Part shown: positions 23,521 through 36,385 of the stretch, piece after piece | Numbering within the stretch: the first letter of the stretch is position 1 | How the letters are laid out: each line of letters begins with the position of its first letter | Source: Epiperipatus broadwayi | Lineage: Eukaryota; Onychophora; Udeonychophora; Euonychophora; Peripatidae | Direction: 5' to 3' | Length of the DNA: 64,000 nucleotides | NCBI GenBank assembly: GCA_028023455.1 | Contig: JAQFVV010000182.1 | Coordinates: 1,052,001-1,116,000 of the forward strand | Notes under the pieces: generated by a model | What the model was told of the DNA's origin: nothing | Databases searched by the model: none | What the model saw: only the letters and a program-made list of their open reading frames with translations | Program-made: the position numbers and the translations under genes

Positions 23521-26419
23521 AGTATTATCAAGTAATATATGAACTTAAGAAAAACACCATATTATATTAATACATAATTTAATTAATAAACAAGATAAAT
23601 TATCTATATATTAACAGTTGTGCAAGAGTAAATTGAAATCGATGGATGAATAACAAAAAAATTATTCATGACAGAGTTAAGTGAACATTTTTAAAGATAA
23701 TTAAAACTAAAATAGATATAAATAATAATGGAAATATTTAAGTCTGGAAAAGTGTACTTAGTATTAAAATAGAACATATAAAAGTTCATCTGAATGAAAA
23801 TTTCCATAGTAGAAAAGATATCAACAGATCGTTATTAGTTTAATATAACTTTTCTGTATAATAAAATTTTATGATGAGTTATATATATGATAAATAGATT
23901 AAAAGTTAGAAGGCTATATGGACGCAATACAAGGCAAATGTAAAAGAAAAATGTTAAATGATTATCTTTATACTTGTAATAAATCATAGCAGTCTGTTTG
24001 GAAAATGAAAGAATTATTTATTAAAATTGTCAATGAAAAAAAAAACCAAGGTAAGTTTAAGAAATTAAATAATCACTGAAGTCTACTAATAAAAAAATGT
24101 ATATTGAAGATCATGTCTGTCTGTAATTAAAGAATAGGTATAAAATGATCTACCTTAAATGATAACTTTGACAAAAAGTATAAAGAAATAATGAGAAGAC
24201 TGAAGCATAGTAGATGAAAATGGATATCATAATAAACACGAGAAGTATCTGAATAAAATACAATATGCAAGTTCAAGATAATCTTTGATTGTCACAGAAC
24301 CCCCTCCCCAAAAAAAAAAAAATTGTTAATAATCTGTTTACCTTGGAATTTTATAGTTTTGTAATTTTTTATGAAAACAAAAGGAGTAAAAGTGAGAGAA
24401 GGGTGGATGTGTGATGAGTTTGAGCATTTGAAATGATTGAAATATCATTAAAAGTTAGTTTTTTTTATGATCTTGTATTTTTAAAAAAACAACTTCTAAC
24501 ATAATGTTTGTATATAGTTTAATTTTACACTTTAAAATATTTGTTATCAATATGAGGGCATAAATCAATAGATAGGAAAATAATAATTAATTTGTTCTGT
24601 TTATCTATGCAATTAATTGTTTAAAGTTTTTATTTTATTTATATAATTAAAATAAATGGATATGTACAATGAGTTAGTGAAATATACCCATAAAAGTAGT
24701 TACATCCATGTAATATAAAAAGAGAGGATATGTATGTGTCTGATGATATTTGGAGTTTGCTTTTATGTTTAACTATTAATGCTTTAATATAATTGTAAAA
24801 GAGTCATAGCTAATTTTAGTTTATAATTCTTTATAGGCTATTATTTATAAGTCATGTATGAAATAGGTATAGCTTGCAAATAGAAGGTTAATACCTGAAT
24901 TGTTACATAAAATGAAGATAAGAATTTTTATTTTATGATGCACCAAAGAATGGTCTATCAACCTTTAGTATAGTATCATAAATTGTAAAGTGAAATTAGT
25001 ATATGAGGAGATAAATGGCTATATTTGAGAGTGTACAGTATAAAAGTTTCATTTGTTGTATTCGATTATAGAGTTTGATAATAAGACTATAGGGAAATTG
25101 AGTGTAATATCAGAAAACAAAATAATGATTTCATAATTATTGGATAAATATCTTCTTAGTAAAAGGTAAAAGAAATATCAAATGCTGAGTATCATAAAAA
25201 TATAAATACAGATAAATATGTAATATTTCATAATATTATAAAATTATTTTAGTTAAGAAATAAAACAATAATCCATATTTTAAATCTTATATTTTGCACA
25301 TAATCTATAAAGGCTAATGAGTGTAAATCAAATCAATAAAAAAGGGATTAATTATTTAATAAATACACAGGATTTTGTGATATAAGAAATAAAGTTAAAT
25401 ATCACAACAATACCATATTATATGAACAGGGAGTTGTTTTTTTAATATCTCATTGTAATTAAGAGGAATAGAAATGTTCAAATGTTTATGTACGTTACTA
25501 TATTATATTGTTACATAATGTTATTAATATTGTTATTTATTAAGTTACTTAGTAGTTTAAAATAATTATTGAAAAATCTTGTGAATAATATTATTAGAGT
25601 TAATATTTTAAAAGTTAAACTGAACATTTAGAGTTGCATATCTTTTGTTGAGATCAGCATCATTACACCATCATCAGAGAGTATGAATTGTAATATACAC
25701 ATTAATCAAAACATACAGTTTGAGATTTGAAGAGAAATTAATTCAGTACAAGGTATTGTATAACAATTATCTGGGAAAATATTTCTTAAATGGGATCTTA
25801 AATTATTGCAAACTGCCTTGATCACATAAGTCATTGATAAAATATATTGCAAATTTATTAAAGTATGTGTATGTATAAAAAAGCAGAGTATGAATTAATT
25901 ATTATTTAAAGTTATAAATTATGATTGCAATTTAGATAACAAGTTATTTATTATTAAATAGTAGAGAATATAAAGTAATAATATAATTTTAATTATAGAT
26001 TAAGTTATAAATCTTTTCTTCATTAAGAAATTACATATAGAGTTAAGTAAAATCCCTCTTGATATCATATAGGTGGAATAAATAGCTAATTAAAAAATCA
26101 ATGATAATCCTGAGATCTCCTTAGTATAATATTATTATTATGGTTATTCTTAATTATAATTCCATAAAAGTAATAATAATAAAAGCTCAGTATACACTAA
26201 AACGATGATATAGCTTATTAATTAGGTTAAATTAAGTTTAATAATTATAGATGATTTATTATATTTACTTAAGTATTATTGTTAGTTATGGGAATATTTA
26301 GATACTTAATAAGGAGGGGAGTGTCTTAGTATTCTTATGCCTTTGAGCAAATACTGTAGTATTTGTTTAATGTTAAAGGGTATGTAATCTTGCTAATAGG
26401 ATAAGCAAGCCTCATAATT
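23521..26419. other. AT-rich spacer, nothing firm
   Basis: About 2.9 kb dominated by A/T with many short stops. The left third may be the decayed tail of the reverse transcriptase relic before it. No RNA gene, TIR or splice pair seen. Confidence 0.5.
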
Positions 26420-26666
26420 GCTAATATATCATAATTGACCACATTCTGGATCAATGTGATTCACGGACTTACCTCCGTAATATAGCATTAGACTGGATAA
26501 TTAGCAATGATCCAGCTAACATTTCTCTTAATGCTGCAATTAAAAAGGGTCAATTCAGAACATAAGATGGGCTGCTTTCATTAACTTCTCAATCTGGACC
26601 ACCAGATGTAGCATGATATTTGATCATGGCTGTGATGACTCAATGGTTAATCAATTTTTCAAATCC

Positions 26667-26674
26667 CTCTACAA
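26667..26674. repeat. hAT target-site duplication, left
   Basis: CTCTACAA, identical to 28143..28150. It fits the nnnTAnnn pattern described for Buster-type hAT elements and also the nTnnnnAn pattern of Ac-type elements. Confidence 0.9.
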
Positions 26675-28142
26675 CAGCGTTTCCCAACCTGTGGTTTTTC
26701 AAATCCCTCGCGAAAAATAATCAATAATGGCAGACATAAAAAAAATCAAATCATAAAAATATCATAGAAACGTTTTTTCCTATAATTCATAAAAATTATT
26801 TTAATTAAGAATATTATACAGTAAAGTTGTTAATATGCATAGTCGATGATCGAAAATCCAGCAATCAATATCGTTTTTTTGGAGTGCATTTTTAAATTTA
26901 GCCGTTAGCCATTAGTAACTTGAGATATTGCCGCCACTGTTGTCATGGTGCTGCACTCTTGTTCACTTCCCCGCGCAGCTTACAAGTGACAGGTTATTGT
27001 TTGTGATTGTATCGTCTTTGTTTATTAAAATTCATTGATCCCCATATAACCCGCTTATTCGAATTTAGACAAGAAGGACTTTTTTTTTTTAAGACAATTC
27101 TTTTGATCTTTCTTCGAAATTGTATGATTTTGGTTGGCTTCATTCAGGTGATTGCATATTTAACTGATATTTTTTTGCAAATAAATAACTTAAATTTGAC
27201 ACCTCAGAACAACTCGATAATGATCTTTAATGTTAATGATAAAATTGAAAATATGATTAAGAAATTAGATTTTTGGAAGCAGTGTATTGAAAACAATCAA
27301 CCGAAAGTATTCAAAACTCTACATATTTTTTTGTTTGAAAATAAGGTTAGTCTGTCTTAAGATATATGAGAAAATATAATAGCACATTTAACAGGATTAA
27401 AATTGTCTTTAATGGAATATTTTGCAAAACCCGAAAACACAAATGATAAGTGGATTTCAAACCCCTTCTATGAAGAACATTTAGAAAAAGCTACATCATT
27501 ATCAATAAAAGAGAAAGAAAATTTAATAGAATTATCGACACAATCTAATTAATTTTGGTTAAACATTAAAGATTATGAACAACTTTCTGAGAAAGCTCTT
27601 AAATTATTATTACCATTTACTAGTATGAAATTAGTAGAGAAAAAAAAAAAAGTATTGAAACAAATTGAATGCAGCTGTAGACTTAAGGGTATACCTCACA
27701 TCTTTTGAACCAAATTTCAAAAAATTATGTTTTTCGAAACAAGCACAAGGATCTCATTAAAATTATTTTATAAAAATATTTGATTATGATAAAATATATT
27801 AATTGGTTTTTTATAATTTTGTGTTTTTATTAAAACCATTTATTAGTAAACGAAATATGACAAAATAGTAGATAAATATGAAACTTTGAATAAACACACA
27901 CACATATATATATATGTTACAGTGAATTTATATTTTCAGTGAGTTTATAATCGTTTAAGCGTGTTTCAATGTAATTTGTCTCATTGTGATGTGAATACAT
28001 GGTCACCCTATAATATTTATAATGCAAATAAAATAACACACTTAATAAATTTCACAAAATACAATCATTTTTACGAAGTGGTACAATTTAGCGTGATGTA
28101 CTACCAAGTGGTACGCGAGCCAAAAAAGGTTGGGAAACGCTG
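26675..28142 (+). mobile_element. hAT DNA transposon, internally deleted
   Basis: The element is 1468 bp and bounded by the 8-bp duplication CTCTACAA. The ends are inverted repeats: CAGCGTTTCCCAACC at the left and GGTTGGGAAACGCTG at the right (15 of 15), with a further imperfect match inside (TCCCTCGCG and CGCGAGCC). The TIR sequence and 8-bp duplication are diagnostic of hAT. It carries only the C-terminal third of a transposase, so it cannot move on its own. Its host sequence is a LINE relic, which dates the hAT insertion as the later event. Confidence 0.93.
27007..27760 (+). pseudogene. hAT transposase C-terminal remnant (ZBED5/SCAND3-like)
   Basis: The first open part (27007..27360) has RLFEFRQE, AYLTDIFLQINNLNL and KKLDFWKQCIE, which match the conserved C-terminal third of hAT transposases of the Buster/ZBED5/SCAND3 group (AYLADIFxxLNxLNL). 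The same frame then crosses stops at 27358, 27367 and 27553 and includes WISNPF and YEQLSEKALKLLLPFTS, the start of the hAT dimerisation region. After a poly-A run near 27640 the frame changes and ends DLRVYLTSFEP...KQAQGSH at 27758..27760, the usual end of this family. The GFSxL segment between appears deleted. The N-terminal BED finger and the first catalytic residues are absent. Confidence 0.88.
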
Positions 28143-28150
28143 CTCTACAA
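28143..28150. repeat. hAT target-site duplication, right
   Basis: CTCTACAA, identical to 26667..26674. Confidence 0.9.
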
Positions 28151-28229
28151 GATAAAAGATGAGGATAAACGAACTTGTCAGCCTTGGCTAACTGACCAAA
28201 CCTGGAGACAGATGAGGCTAGAGACTTAA

Positions 28230-28791
28230 TTCATGTATTGCTTAGGCCTAAGCCTTGAACTTTCTCACATCCACTGAATGAATAATACATCCCATCTTTC
28301 ACCTAAGAATCATTTAAACTTTAACTATATAGATCTTTCATACACATTGTATATTTAATACATAAACTTTGCATTAGTTCCATACTGTGTAATTAATTTA
28401 CCTATATCAACTTGTAAATATTGTTATAGTCCTCCTTGGCCTTTGGGCCAAGATAGTCATTAATCAATGGAATTTCTAAACCTTATATATAGGTTTGACT
28501 TACTTTATATTCCTAGCAAATTATGCATATGATGCATTGCCTTAAGGCATTAGTGTAATCTTTGATTTTACTTATATTTATTAATTTATGTTTCTTTCAT
28601 ACTTGCATTAATTTGCCTATCATAATTTTCATATGCAGCTCTTGAGACTATGTTATTGATCTAATACAACTTTTGATGTTTCTATATACATGGTTTGCAT
28701 ATCATATTTATATGTATTCATTGAAATTTTTTTATTGACATAATTTTATGTTATCATTGATTTCTCTTGTATCTACTCTAAGGTATAAATA
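28230..28791 (+). mobile_element. Probable 3' UTR of the older LINE
   Basis: This follows directly after the stop of the split LINE fragment and ends with AATAAA at 28788..28793. It holds several short palindromes (AGGCCTAAGCCTT-like near 28236, CTTGGCCTTTGGGCCAAG at 28438, AAACCTTATATATAGGTTT near 28474, GCCTTAAGGC at 28541). Extent is inferred from position, since there is no second copy in the window to compare. Confidence 0.4.
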
Positions 28792-28805
28792 AAGTTTTAA
28801 TTTTT

Positions 28806-28914
28806 TTTTTTTTTTTTAAGTGTCATAGCATCGGCCGGGACGCAAACCGCAACCCGGGCAACTGCTTGCAAGTGCAAGGCAGTCGCGCTGACCTCTCAAC
28901 CACCAATGCAAGAC
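28806..28914 (-). mobile_element. tRNA-derived SINE with poly(A) tail and TSD
   Basis: On the minus strand a tRNA-like body (28909..28828) has a complete 7-bp acceptor stem (GCATTGG with CCGATGC), a 4-bp D stem (GTTG with CGAC) and a 5-bp T stem (CCGGG with CCCGG) around an enlarged loop. The A box TGGTTGAGAGG fits well and the B box GGTTTGCGTCC at 9 of 11. The anticodon arm is degenerate. After a short tail comes a poly(A) run (poly-T on plus, 28801..28817). Direct repeats AAGTTTTAATTTTT lie at 28792..28805 and 28915..28928. It is a short SINE or retroposed tRNA moved by LINE machinery. It sits immediately after the AATAAA of the older LINE. Confidence 0.85.
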
Positions 28915-28928
28915 AAGTTTTAATTTTT

Positions 28929-31900
28929 GAAAGTAATATATCATAATTTAGAACTAATTAAGTGTATCAAATTGTGTCTAGATAAAATAACAGTATAGCC
29001 CAGTTTAAACATTTATCATGGTTTCTGGGGGTCATCGTCCTATTGGCAGGGTACAATATATATATATATTAATAATAAAAAATATTTTTTGTTGCTCTTC
29101 TTATTAATGTAAATTTTTATTATTCTTAATGAATTTCTCACTGCTTTGGATTCACTCTTTCTTTCTTTTTTTTTGACTGAATTAGTTTGTGTAATTTAAA
29201 GCACTTAATGGAAAATATTGATTGGTAGATATGGTAAATGATTAAAATAAAAATAACACACAATTTACTTTGTGTGTAACATGAATAATTAGTTTCTTAT
29301 TGCATGATTTTATCACGCACTAAGCATGATTTTTTTTTTCTGGAAATATTTGTGGAATATTCCATTTAATTCTAAAAAAAAAAATCTTTTCTTTGTTACC
29401 GATTGTTTCTTACTTTTCTTTTTAATGTACGCTCGGAGCTTCCAATCTTATTAGATCCGCATGCTTCTCCTCTATAGATTTAAAGTATGATGAAATAATA
29501 GTAAATTTTAAATCCTTTATTGCAAATTACAATTTATTGATTAAGTAAGTGATTGTTTTTTCGTATAATTTTTGTACTTTTTTATTAAATATAATTTTTG
29601 TTATCATGTCATTTTATATTCTTTTTTCACATTTTTTTTTCTTATTTTGACAAGTTAACTAATATCTTAATTAACTATGTCTTTTATATTTGTATTTTTT
29701 ATACTTTGATGAAATGTTGACAAATATTAGTTGTATAGATAAGTTTATAATAGTCTCTTTTTTTTGTTTGCATAACTTTTACATATATGTGCTCTCTTTC
29801 AGATTAACATGTCTTCGCAATAGCAGGTTATAACCATTGATTTTCAGATATTAAAAAACAAGAGGATGTATATTTTTTAGATATTCCTACAAGCACATAA
29901 ATGATTATTTGATTACTAGTTGCTGTATCATTTTCTATAAAAATTATATATGTGTGATTATCTAGTTAATTGCTTACATGGACAGGTAACACCCAAGTAT
30001 TCTAATAGTAGATTACACTTTTAGCAGGTTTATATATATCAAGTTATAAGTATTTAACATATATTGATCATGAAATTTAGGAAGATCATTTAGTTAAGTT
30101 GCATGGGCATGCGCTTATGACTTGATCAGTAGTGGTATTATATGATGTATTGTTTTTCACCGTGTAAATGTATCACTCTGTGTTTTAGTACGATGTTAAT
30201 AAAAGATCCAGAGAAAATGTTCCTAATTTCTGAATTGATTAAGACTGCCTGAATAGAATTGGAATTATTAAATGCTCAATATTTCATTAGAATGGATGAG
30301 GTCCTGAGCATTAATTTATTCTACTAATTTCTATTTACATAACCATCTCTTTACTTTAAATTTAATAGTCTTTTTTAATAGATAAATTTTAACTTTGATA
30401 CCTCAATCATGTTAACTGTTTTTACTTTCATTCAACTAAACAAAATATTCAAACTTTTTGATGAAGACACTAGTGGACAAGAATTTGTATTCATTGATGA
30501 AGGCAGGCTTTTCCAGAAATGGATCTTAGGATTTATGTTTATTTATGATTTAAGGATATATTCACTTTAGAAGTAGTATTATATATTAAAGTTTATAAAA
30601 AATAATAGATAAACTTTATATAAATAATTTTAATAGCTGTTAATAACTGTTCTTATATATACATTTTTTTCCCTCAGTTGGTTTCTCAAAATATCTCATC
30701 TAAAATTTTACATAAGAAATAAGCAAAATTAATTATTTTAAATTCAGAATGGGTAAAAACCTAATTAAAAAAATAATGCTTAAATTGAAAAAAAGTATTA
30801 ATTAATGAATGAATATTTACTAGCTATAATTCTATATATATATATAATCCTGCAGTTGATTGATAATGGTTGATGATGATGAATTATATGTATATAATTT
30901 TTTCATTGACAATCTGCCAATTTGTTTTTTATGTAGCCAAAAAATATCTCCTGAATTACAATTGATTAAAATAAAGCATGTAGAAAAAAGAATTAACTAA
31001 CCATAATGTACATTTTAAAATGTATTTTGGGGGCATTTTATGTTTTATTATCAAATTTTTATGTTTCTGTAGTTAAATAAATTAAATTAAACCGTCTAAC
31101 CAATAAACTTTAAATGTTTTTTTTTTAACATTTTTTTTTTTTTAAGCGACAGTTAGGTAATTTATTTTATATTGAAACAATATATTCTTGCACTCTTATC
31201 TGTTTCACCTTTTTCTTTCCCCATAGGTCCATCTATGCCAGATTCAAACCTCTCTGAGTGCATGTATATTGACATTAGCACAGTTATATGTGACTATGTG
31301 TATAGCCATATATATATATGTGATAACCAGCTATACTATCATAGATATATATTACAGCAGATATATTTTATTTTGAAAATCTAACCTTTTAAATTATATA
31401 TTTTGTTCTTACTTATAAAGTCAATTTATTAATTTTACATTGAAAATCACATGTATATATATATGTATAATTCATTTAGTACTATAATACACATATAATG
31501 CAATGTTATTTAAAAAATTCTGGTAATTCATAATTTTAAATTAAAACAATAATCACGCTATCGCACACCTGTATCAATATAGCATGTGAACCAAATTTTA
31601 AATCTTATTTTCACAATAATATTTTTCCAAAATGTATTTTATAAATAACAAAATCCACATAACTGGAACTATTGCTAAGTCTATGGGGAATCAAGATGAC
31701 CCAAGTTAAATTTTAAAAGTACCTGGTTTAAAATTTAAACGAAAGTTTAAATAAATTTTGTAAATTAAAATATAAAATAGTAAACAAATGCTAATGGATT
31801 TACCAGCTGTAAATCCATCTTGTTGACAAATTATTATAGGATCTGAAAATCCTCTATTTTTTTACACTCTTAAGTTTTTACTCTGTAAATTTTTTAAAGC

Positions 31901-31984
31901 ATTGTTACCAGAATCCACACCCATTTTAATTTTGACATGGTGAAGTAGGAGGTTGTAGATTTGCCATTTTCCTGTGAGAAGATG
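28929..31984. other. AT-rich spacer, nothing firm
   Basis: About 3 kb of AT-rich DNA with poly-T and (TA) runs. The small CpG-containing patch near 29425..29465 (gtacgctcggagcttcc) has no accompanying exon. No gene or repeat boundary was recognised. Confidence 0.55.
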
Positions 31985-32030
31985 GTGATTTTGAACCCAT
32001 CCTATAGATTGCAATGGCATGTAACCATTA
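31985..32030 (-). repeat. Possible tRNA-like SINE relic
   Basis: On the minus strand GGTTACATGCC (A-box-like) precedes GGGTTCAAAATC (B-box-like) by about 18 bases. The surrounding 300 bases are less AT-rich and may be the rest of the element. Confidence 0.3.
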
Positions 32031-32781
32031 TTGTAAAGATGGGAGACTTTCCTGCCACTAGACAACATTTAAACTCATGCAACCTATCTAGAGAAGAGTG
32101 TCACTATGCCTACCATCTGATGTCCCTGAAGTATCTGCTGCAAAAGAAGATATTACCAGAGCTCTCAATCCGTCTTTAAATCTGTAACCTTTAATATTTA
32201 TAGCTCGTTTATATAATGTAATTGAACTTTCATCTTTTATTCTTTAAATTCTATCCAAAGTAACTTAATTAAATCTGTATAAATCTTGCCTGAATTCATT
32301 TCTATAAATACAATTTACTTTTCTAAATTGTAATAATTGTAATTAATCATTTATCCAAACCTCTTTATTACTGCAGTTATGCCTATATCTGTTTTAATCA
32401 TTTATCTTGATTTATTTTGTGTTATAATATGCCAAGTATTTCTAAACAGTGAACACTGTAATTTTAGTAACTTTTTAAAGGAGAGATAATTATTAATATC
32501 TCCAATTTAATAATTAAGCAATGCTATTTAGCATATTTGACCACTGTTTTGAAAACCTATTATGTTAGATAATAATCGATTGCTCTGCACTCATTATCAT
32601 TGATTTATATTAGCATATATTTCTTATGGTTTGCCTAGTTAAAGTTATTATAAATTGCGACTTTTGACATTTGTTAGTCAGAGATGATAGGTTAGCTCGA
32701 GGATGATAATCATTAATATTTATTAAATCCCATTAAATATATTTTTTGTCCTTAGATTATGATTTAATATGCATATTCAAT
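32031..32781. other. Spacer, nothing recognised
   Basis: Mixed-composition DNA without readable coding or repeat structure. Confidence 0.5.
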
Positions 32782-33233
32782 GTTATTAAAACAGGCAAAA
32801 CTCTATACAGTAGTGTCACTCAGTGTAAGCCAAAGTAATCAATGGATTCCAGAAGGCTTGTGCATAAAATTGCTATCTAGTGCCTACTCATTCAATATCC
32901 CCAGACTAGTTTCTGGCTTGTGGCCTTTATCAGTGAGGAGTTTTGGATCTGAGAGCACTGTACCTAGATCTTAGGATCTAATGCAACCCTCCAGAAGCCA
33001 TCTTTTATCTCTACTTAACTACAGAATTATGAGAATAAAATTGAAAACACAATATTTTCAATCTAAGCTCATTAGCTTGTATAGTGACAAAGGCCACAAC
33101 CTACTAGTCTCGGGATATTGGATGAATAGGCACCAGATAGGAATTTTATGCACAAGCCTTCTGGTATCCATTGATTATTCTGACTTGCACTGAGTGGCAC
33201 TACTGTATGGAGAGTTTTGCCTGTTTTAATAAC
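32782..33233. mobile_element. Foldback MITE with arms of about 155 bp
   Basis: Left arm (32782 to about 32940) and right arm (about 33079..33233) are inverted copies at high identity. The ends are GTTATTAAAACAGGCAAAAC and its complement, followed by a CATACAGTAGTG-type block, and the inner arms include ACCAGAAGGCTTGTGCATAA or its complement. The central 140 bases are unique. A direct repeat CATATTCAATGT (32772..32783 and 33268..33279) might be a target duplication, but it lies 35 bases outside the right arm. A short relative is at 62425..62472. Open frames inside are repeat translation. Confidence 0.85.
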
Positions 33234-33616
33234 AGTTATGAGCAAGCATAAGAAATGGTGATCATGTCATATTCAATGTATTAACTAGATTGATAATTTA
33301 GTTAGCCCTTTTAATTAGCATGACTAATATGCTATTTTAAGAATTGGGTTGTGTTAGTTTAGTGGATAGAAGCCATCTGTTTTTACGCACAGTTAATTTA
33401 CATATACATATTTGTATTTTATTTATGTTTTGTGAGTGTGTCTTTACTAAGTACACTTGTACATTACATCTCACTATCTTTCTGATGGGTTTGCAATGAA
33501 GGTTACTCCTATCAACCTTAGTTCAAGTATGGCTATCCTTTAGAACTGGAACATGAGAGTCCAGACCATTTTTGTAAAGCCTATCTGGGATCCTGAACTA
33601 GATATATTCATATTAA

Positions 33617-33668
33617 TGGTAGCAAGCCATCCGGTCTTAGGGGAACCGTGGATTTGATATGAAATCCT
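33617..33668 (+). repeat. Possible tRNA-like SINE relic
   Basis: GGTAGCAAGCCATCCGG is followed by GGATTTGATATGAAATCC, which is both B-box-like and a small hairpin. Weak evidence. Confidence 0.25.
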
Positions 33669-36229
33669 GTGAATAATTACTTGGACCACTAAACTTATTT
33701 CTTAGTGTTTATTTAGTGCCATAGCATATGTATGTGAATCTAAAGGTAACCAGTTCTTTCCTCCTTATTAATTAACCATTCAGCCTTAGACTGAAATCCG
33801 AATCTTGGTTGCAAAACTGAATCTGAATTTTGCTTGGGTCTAAATATTTGCTCAACCTTAATATATGTAACAGCCATATTACTGCTGTATATAGTAATCA
33901 TATTGGTTGGATTATCCACTCATATCATGGGTAAACAAATGTAAATAGGTTTGGCATATTAATTAATGTAGGCATAAATCTTATTAACTGTGTAAACGTG
34001 CAACACACCTATATAAATGTTTAAATGAGGTCACTATAATAATTATCTTCTCCACTATATAACATCTGTATGTGTTAACCCCACATATTAGTACACTAAA
34101 TTTATTTTTATTTTTGTTTGATTTATTTATTGTTTAAATAAACCTATTAAAATATAAAATTTGTTTCATATCTTTCTTGCTTTCAATCTAACTCCAGTTT
34201 ATTGTTATTATATATGTATGATATACATTATAGTTATCATTAGATTAACCTTAATTTTAAGTCAATTTTCATGTTAAGTAGTCTATTTTAACTTTTTAGT
34301 TTAATTATTGATTCTTTTGAGTTTCATATTTCTCCCTGTTTGGAGCCAGCTTGCAGAAAAAATTGAGACCGGTATGTAACTTCAGAAACGTCCTTCATGG
34401 TGAATTTAAAGCTTAGTTAGATTCAGAATCTCACTATTCCATTTTGGTCAACTTTGGGGTATTTTACCTGGATTCTGGATTTTGTTACATGAATGTACAA
34501 ATCTGACTGTTACAATATAAATATAGTCAAAATTAAATAAAAATTAGATAAAGAAATAGTGTACCATTAATTAATATACTTTTAATAAGGTAAATGATTT
34601 AATCATTTTTATTGATTTATGTTTATGATAAAATCCACCATTATTTTGAGTATATTACAAACAAATATGACTTTATTGATTTAATATTGAGCAGATAAAT
34701 GATATTTTAAACTAATATGTAATAAACTTTTATTATATAAAGTTGATTATTAACTACAAATGCATAAAATCACTTTTTCTCAAAATAATTATAATGATCA
34801 TATATTTTGCCTTAATCCATAAAATTGGTTGAGTAAATATATTTAGGTTAATGTATACACTTAAAAATTTAATATTAATACATTTTGTTGTCGTACATGA
34901 ACAAAGTAAGTTTTTGATTAATCATTATTTTGAATCAAATTGGTATTTTTTTTTTTTTTTTTTGCCCTTGTAGTCATTATTGATGAAAATCTTTATTTTG
35001 GATATGTCATTAATAAAAGCACTTACTACTGTCTTATAAGGATAATGAATGAAAATTAGGTAAAATATATTAATCACAACATAATGTTGTAAACTATATA
35101 ATGAATAAATACTATACTGTACATTTTATGCATGAATATCACCATTTTATCTTAAAATGATATAGCTTTAATAAAGTCACTATCTTATGACATCATCAAT
35201 CCTACAAAATTGCTGCCATCTGGTTGTTTTTGATTTTTTTTATAAAGATTGTTATTGTAACTAATCAATTATAAATCAAAATAGTGGGTACAAATTGATG
35301 ATAATCACTAGAAATCCTCCCAAAAGTTTATGCTAATCAAGGTAAAAATGTATATCAGATAAGCATATTTATAAAATCACCCAAAAGAATAAATACATTT
35401 CTAAACATAATTATTGTCTATTATTATTTTGTATATTTATCTATTCAATCTGCTTTAATTTAAAATTAAATATTTATTTTTGCCATGGATTGTGAAAAAC
35501 TAGAGAGAAAAAATGTCATGCAATATTCAAAAATAAGTAATGATGACTATCTGGAATTAAATGAAAATATCGGAAGTGGTTCAAATTCACAAATATATAC
35601 ATATGTAATATTTAAATGCAAGTTTATTGTCTACATTGAATTTAATAACTGTGGTTGAGTCTTTTTCTAGAAAAAGCCTGTATCTTTTTTTTTTCTTTTT
35701 AATTTAAAACCATTGTCTACTCATTATTAATTATTCTTACTTAGTTTTTTTTTTAATTATTTATTTGTGATTTTTTTGTTGTTGTTGTTTTTAAGATTAA
35801 ATCTTATGTTTATGAAAAACTTTTTTACAAAATATATATATTTGCCGCTATTTTCAAATTTATTTTTTTATCAGTACATTCATCACCTCATCCATATCTG
35901 TGAATGTTGAACTGCAGAATCTGTGTCTGCGTCAAATCCACATAAGACTTTTTTTTTTTAAAGATATCTCTACAAAATAAATAAAATTGCAAATTATAAT
36001 TTTCTTTATACTGTTTTTTTTTTTCTTTTAATTTAGGAATAATTATTTAGTTGTTGTTGTTGTTTATTGGTTGTTTTTACATCGTTCCTCCATGAAAATT
36101 AAAACTATGCTATATAATATATTTATAAATGCGCCAGTTGTTTTTCATTTATAATCATTTAATCTGCAAAAATATTTATTGCATTGTTCTCTAAATCAAG
36201 TTTAAGAATTTAGCTGGAATATGTGCACA

Positions 36230-36385
36230 TAGATATATATATAAGCAGACATATAGATGGATGGATAGGTGTGGTTGAACAGTTTGACAAATAAATGGAT
36301 AGAAAAATAAATATAAAGGATGGATAATTAGATAGACAAATTGATAAAGACAAAAAGATGGACAGATAGATTGATATATATGTTT
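36230..36385. repeat. Degenerate GATA/GGAT repeat
   Basis: Clusters of GATGGATGGATAGG, GGATAGA, GATAGACA and GATAGATTGATA units with interruptions. The minus-strand open frame across it (36191..36400) is an artefact of the repeat. Confidence 0.7.

Larger units (their letters stand above)
26420..28229 (+). pseudogene. LINE ORF2 C-terminal fragment, split by a hAT insertion
   Basis: From about 26440 the translation reads DHILDQC (the H and C of a CCHC motif, DHILRLC in the intact LINE). After a one-base frame change and a TAA it continues IRWAAFINFSIWTTRCSMIF. The intact element has IRLATYINFAIWLTRCKVIF at the same place. Reading stops at 26674 at the hAT insertion. If the hAT and one 8-bp duplication are skipped it resumes in frame (LYKIKDEDKR, against IKNIQETDKR in the intact copy) to a TAA at 28227..28229. 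It is therefore a related but older and different LINE, 5'-truncated, on the opposite strand to the full-length copy. Confidence 0.8.

Noticed and set aside
31172-32179. Open frames of about 70 codons on both strands
   Set aside because: Short, without family resemblance; the region is better explained by a SINE-like patch.
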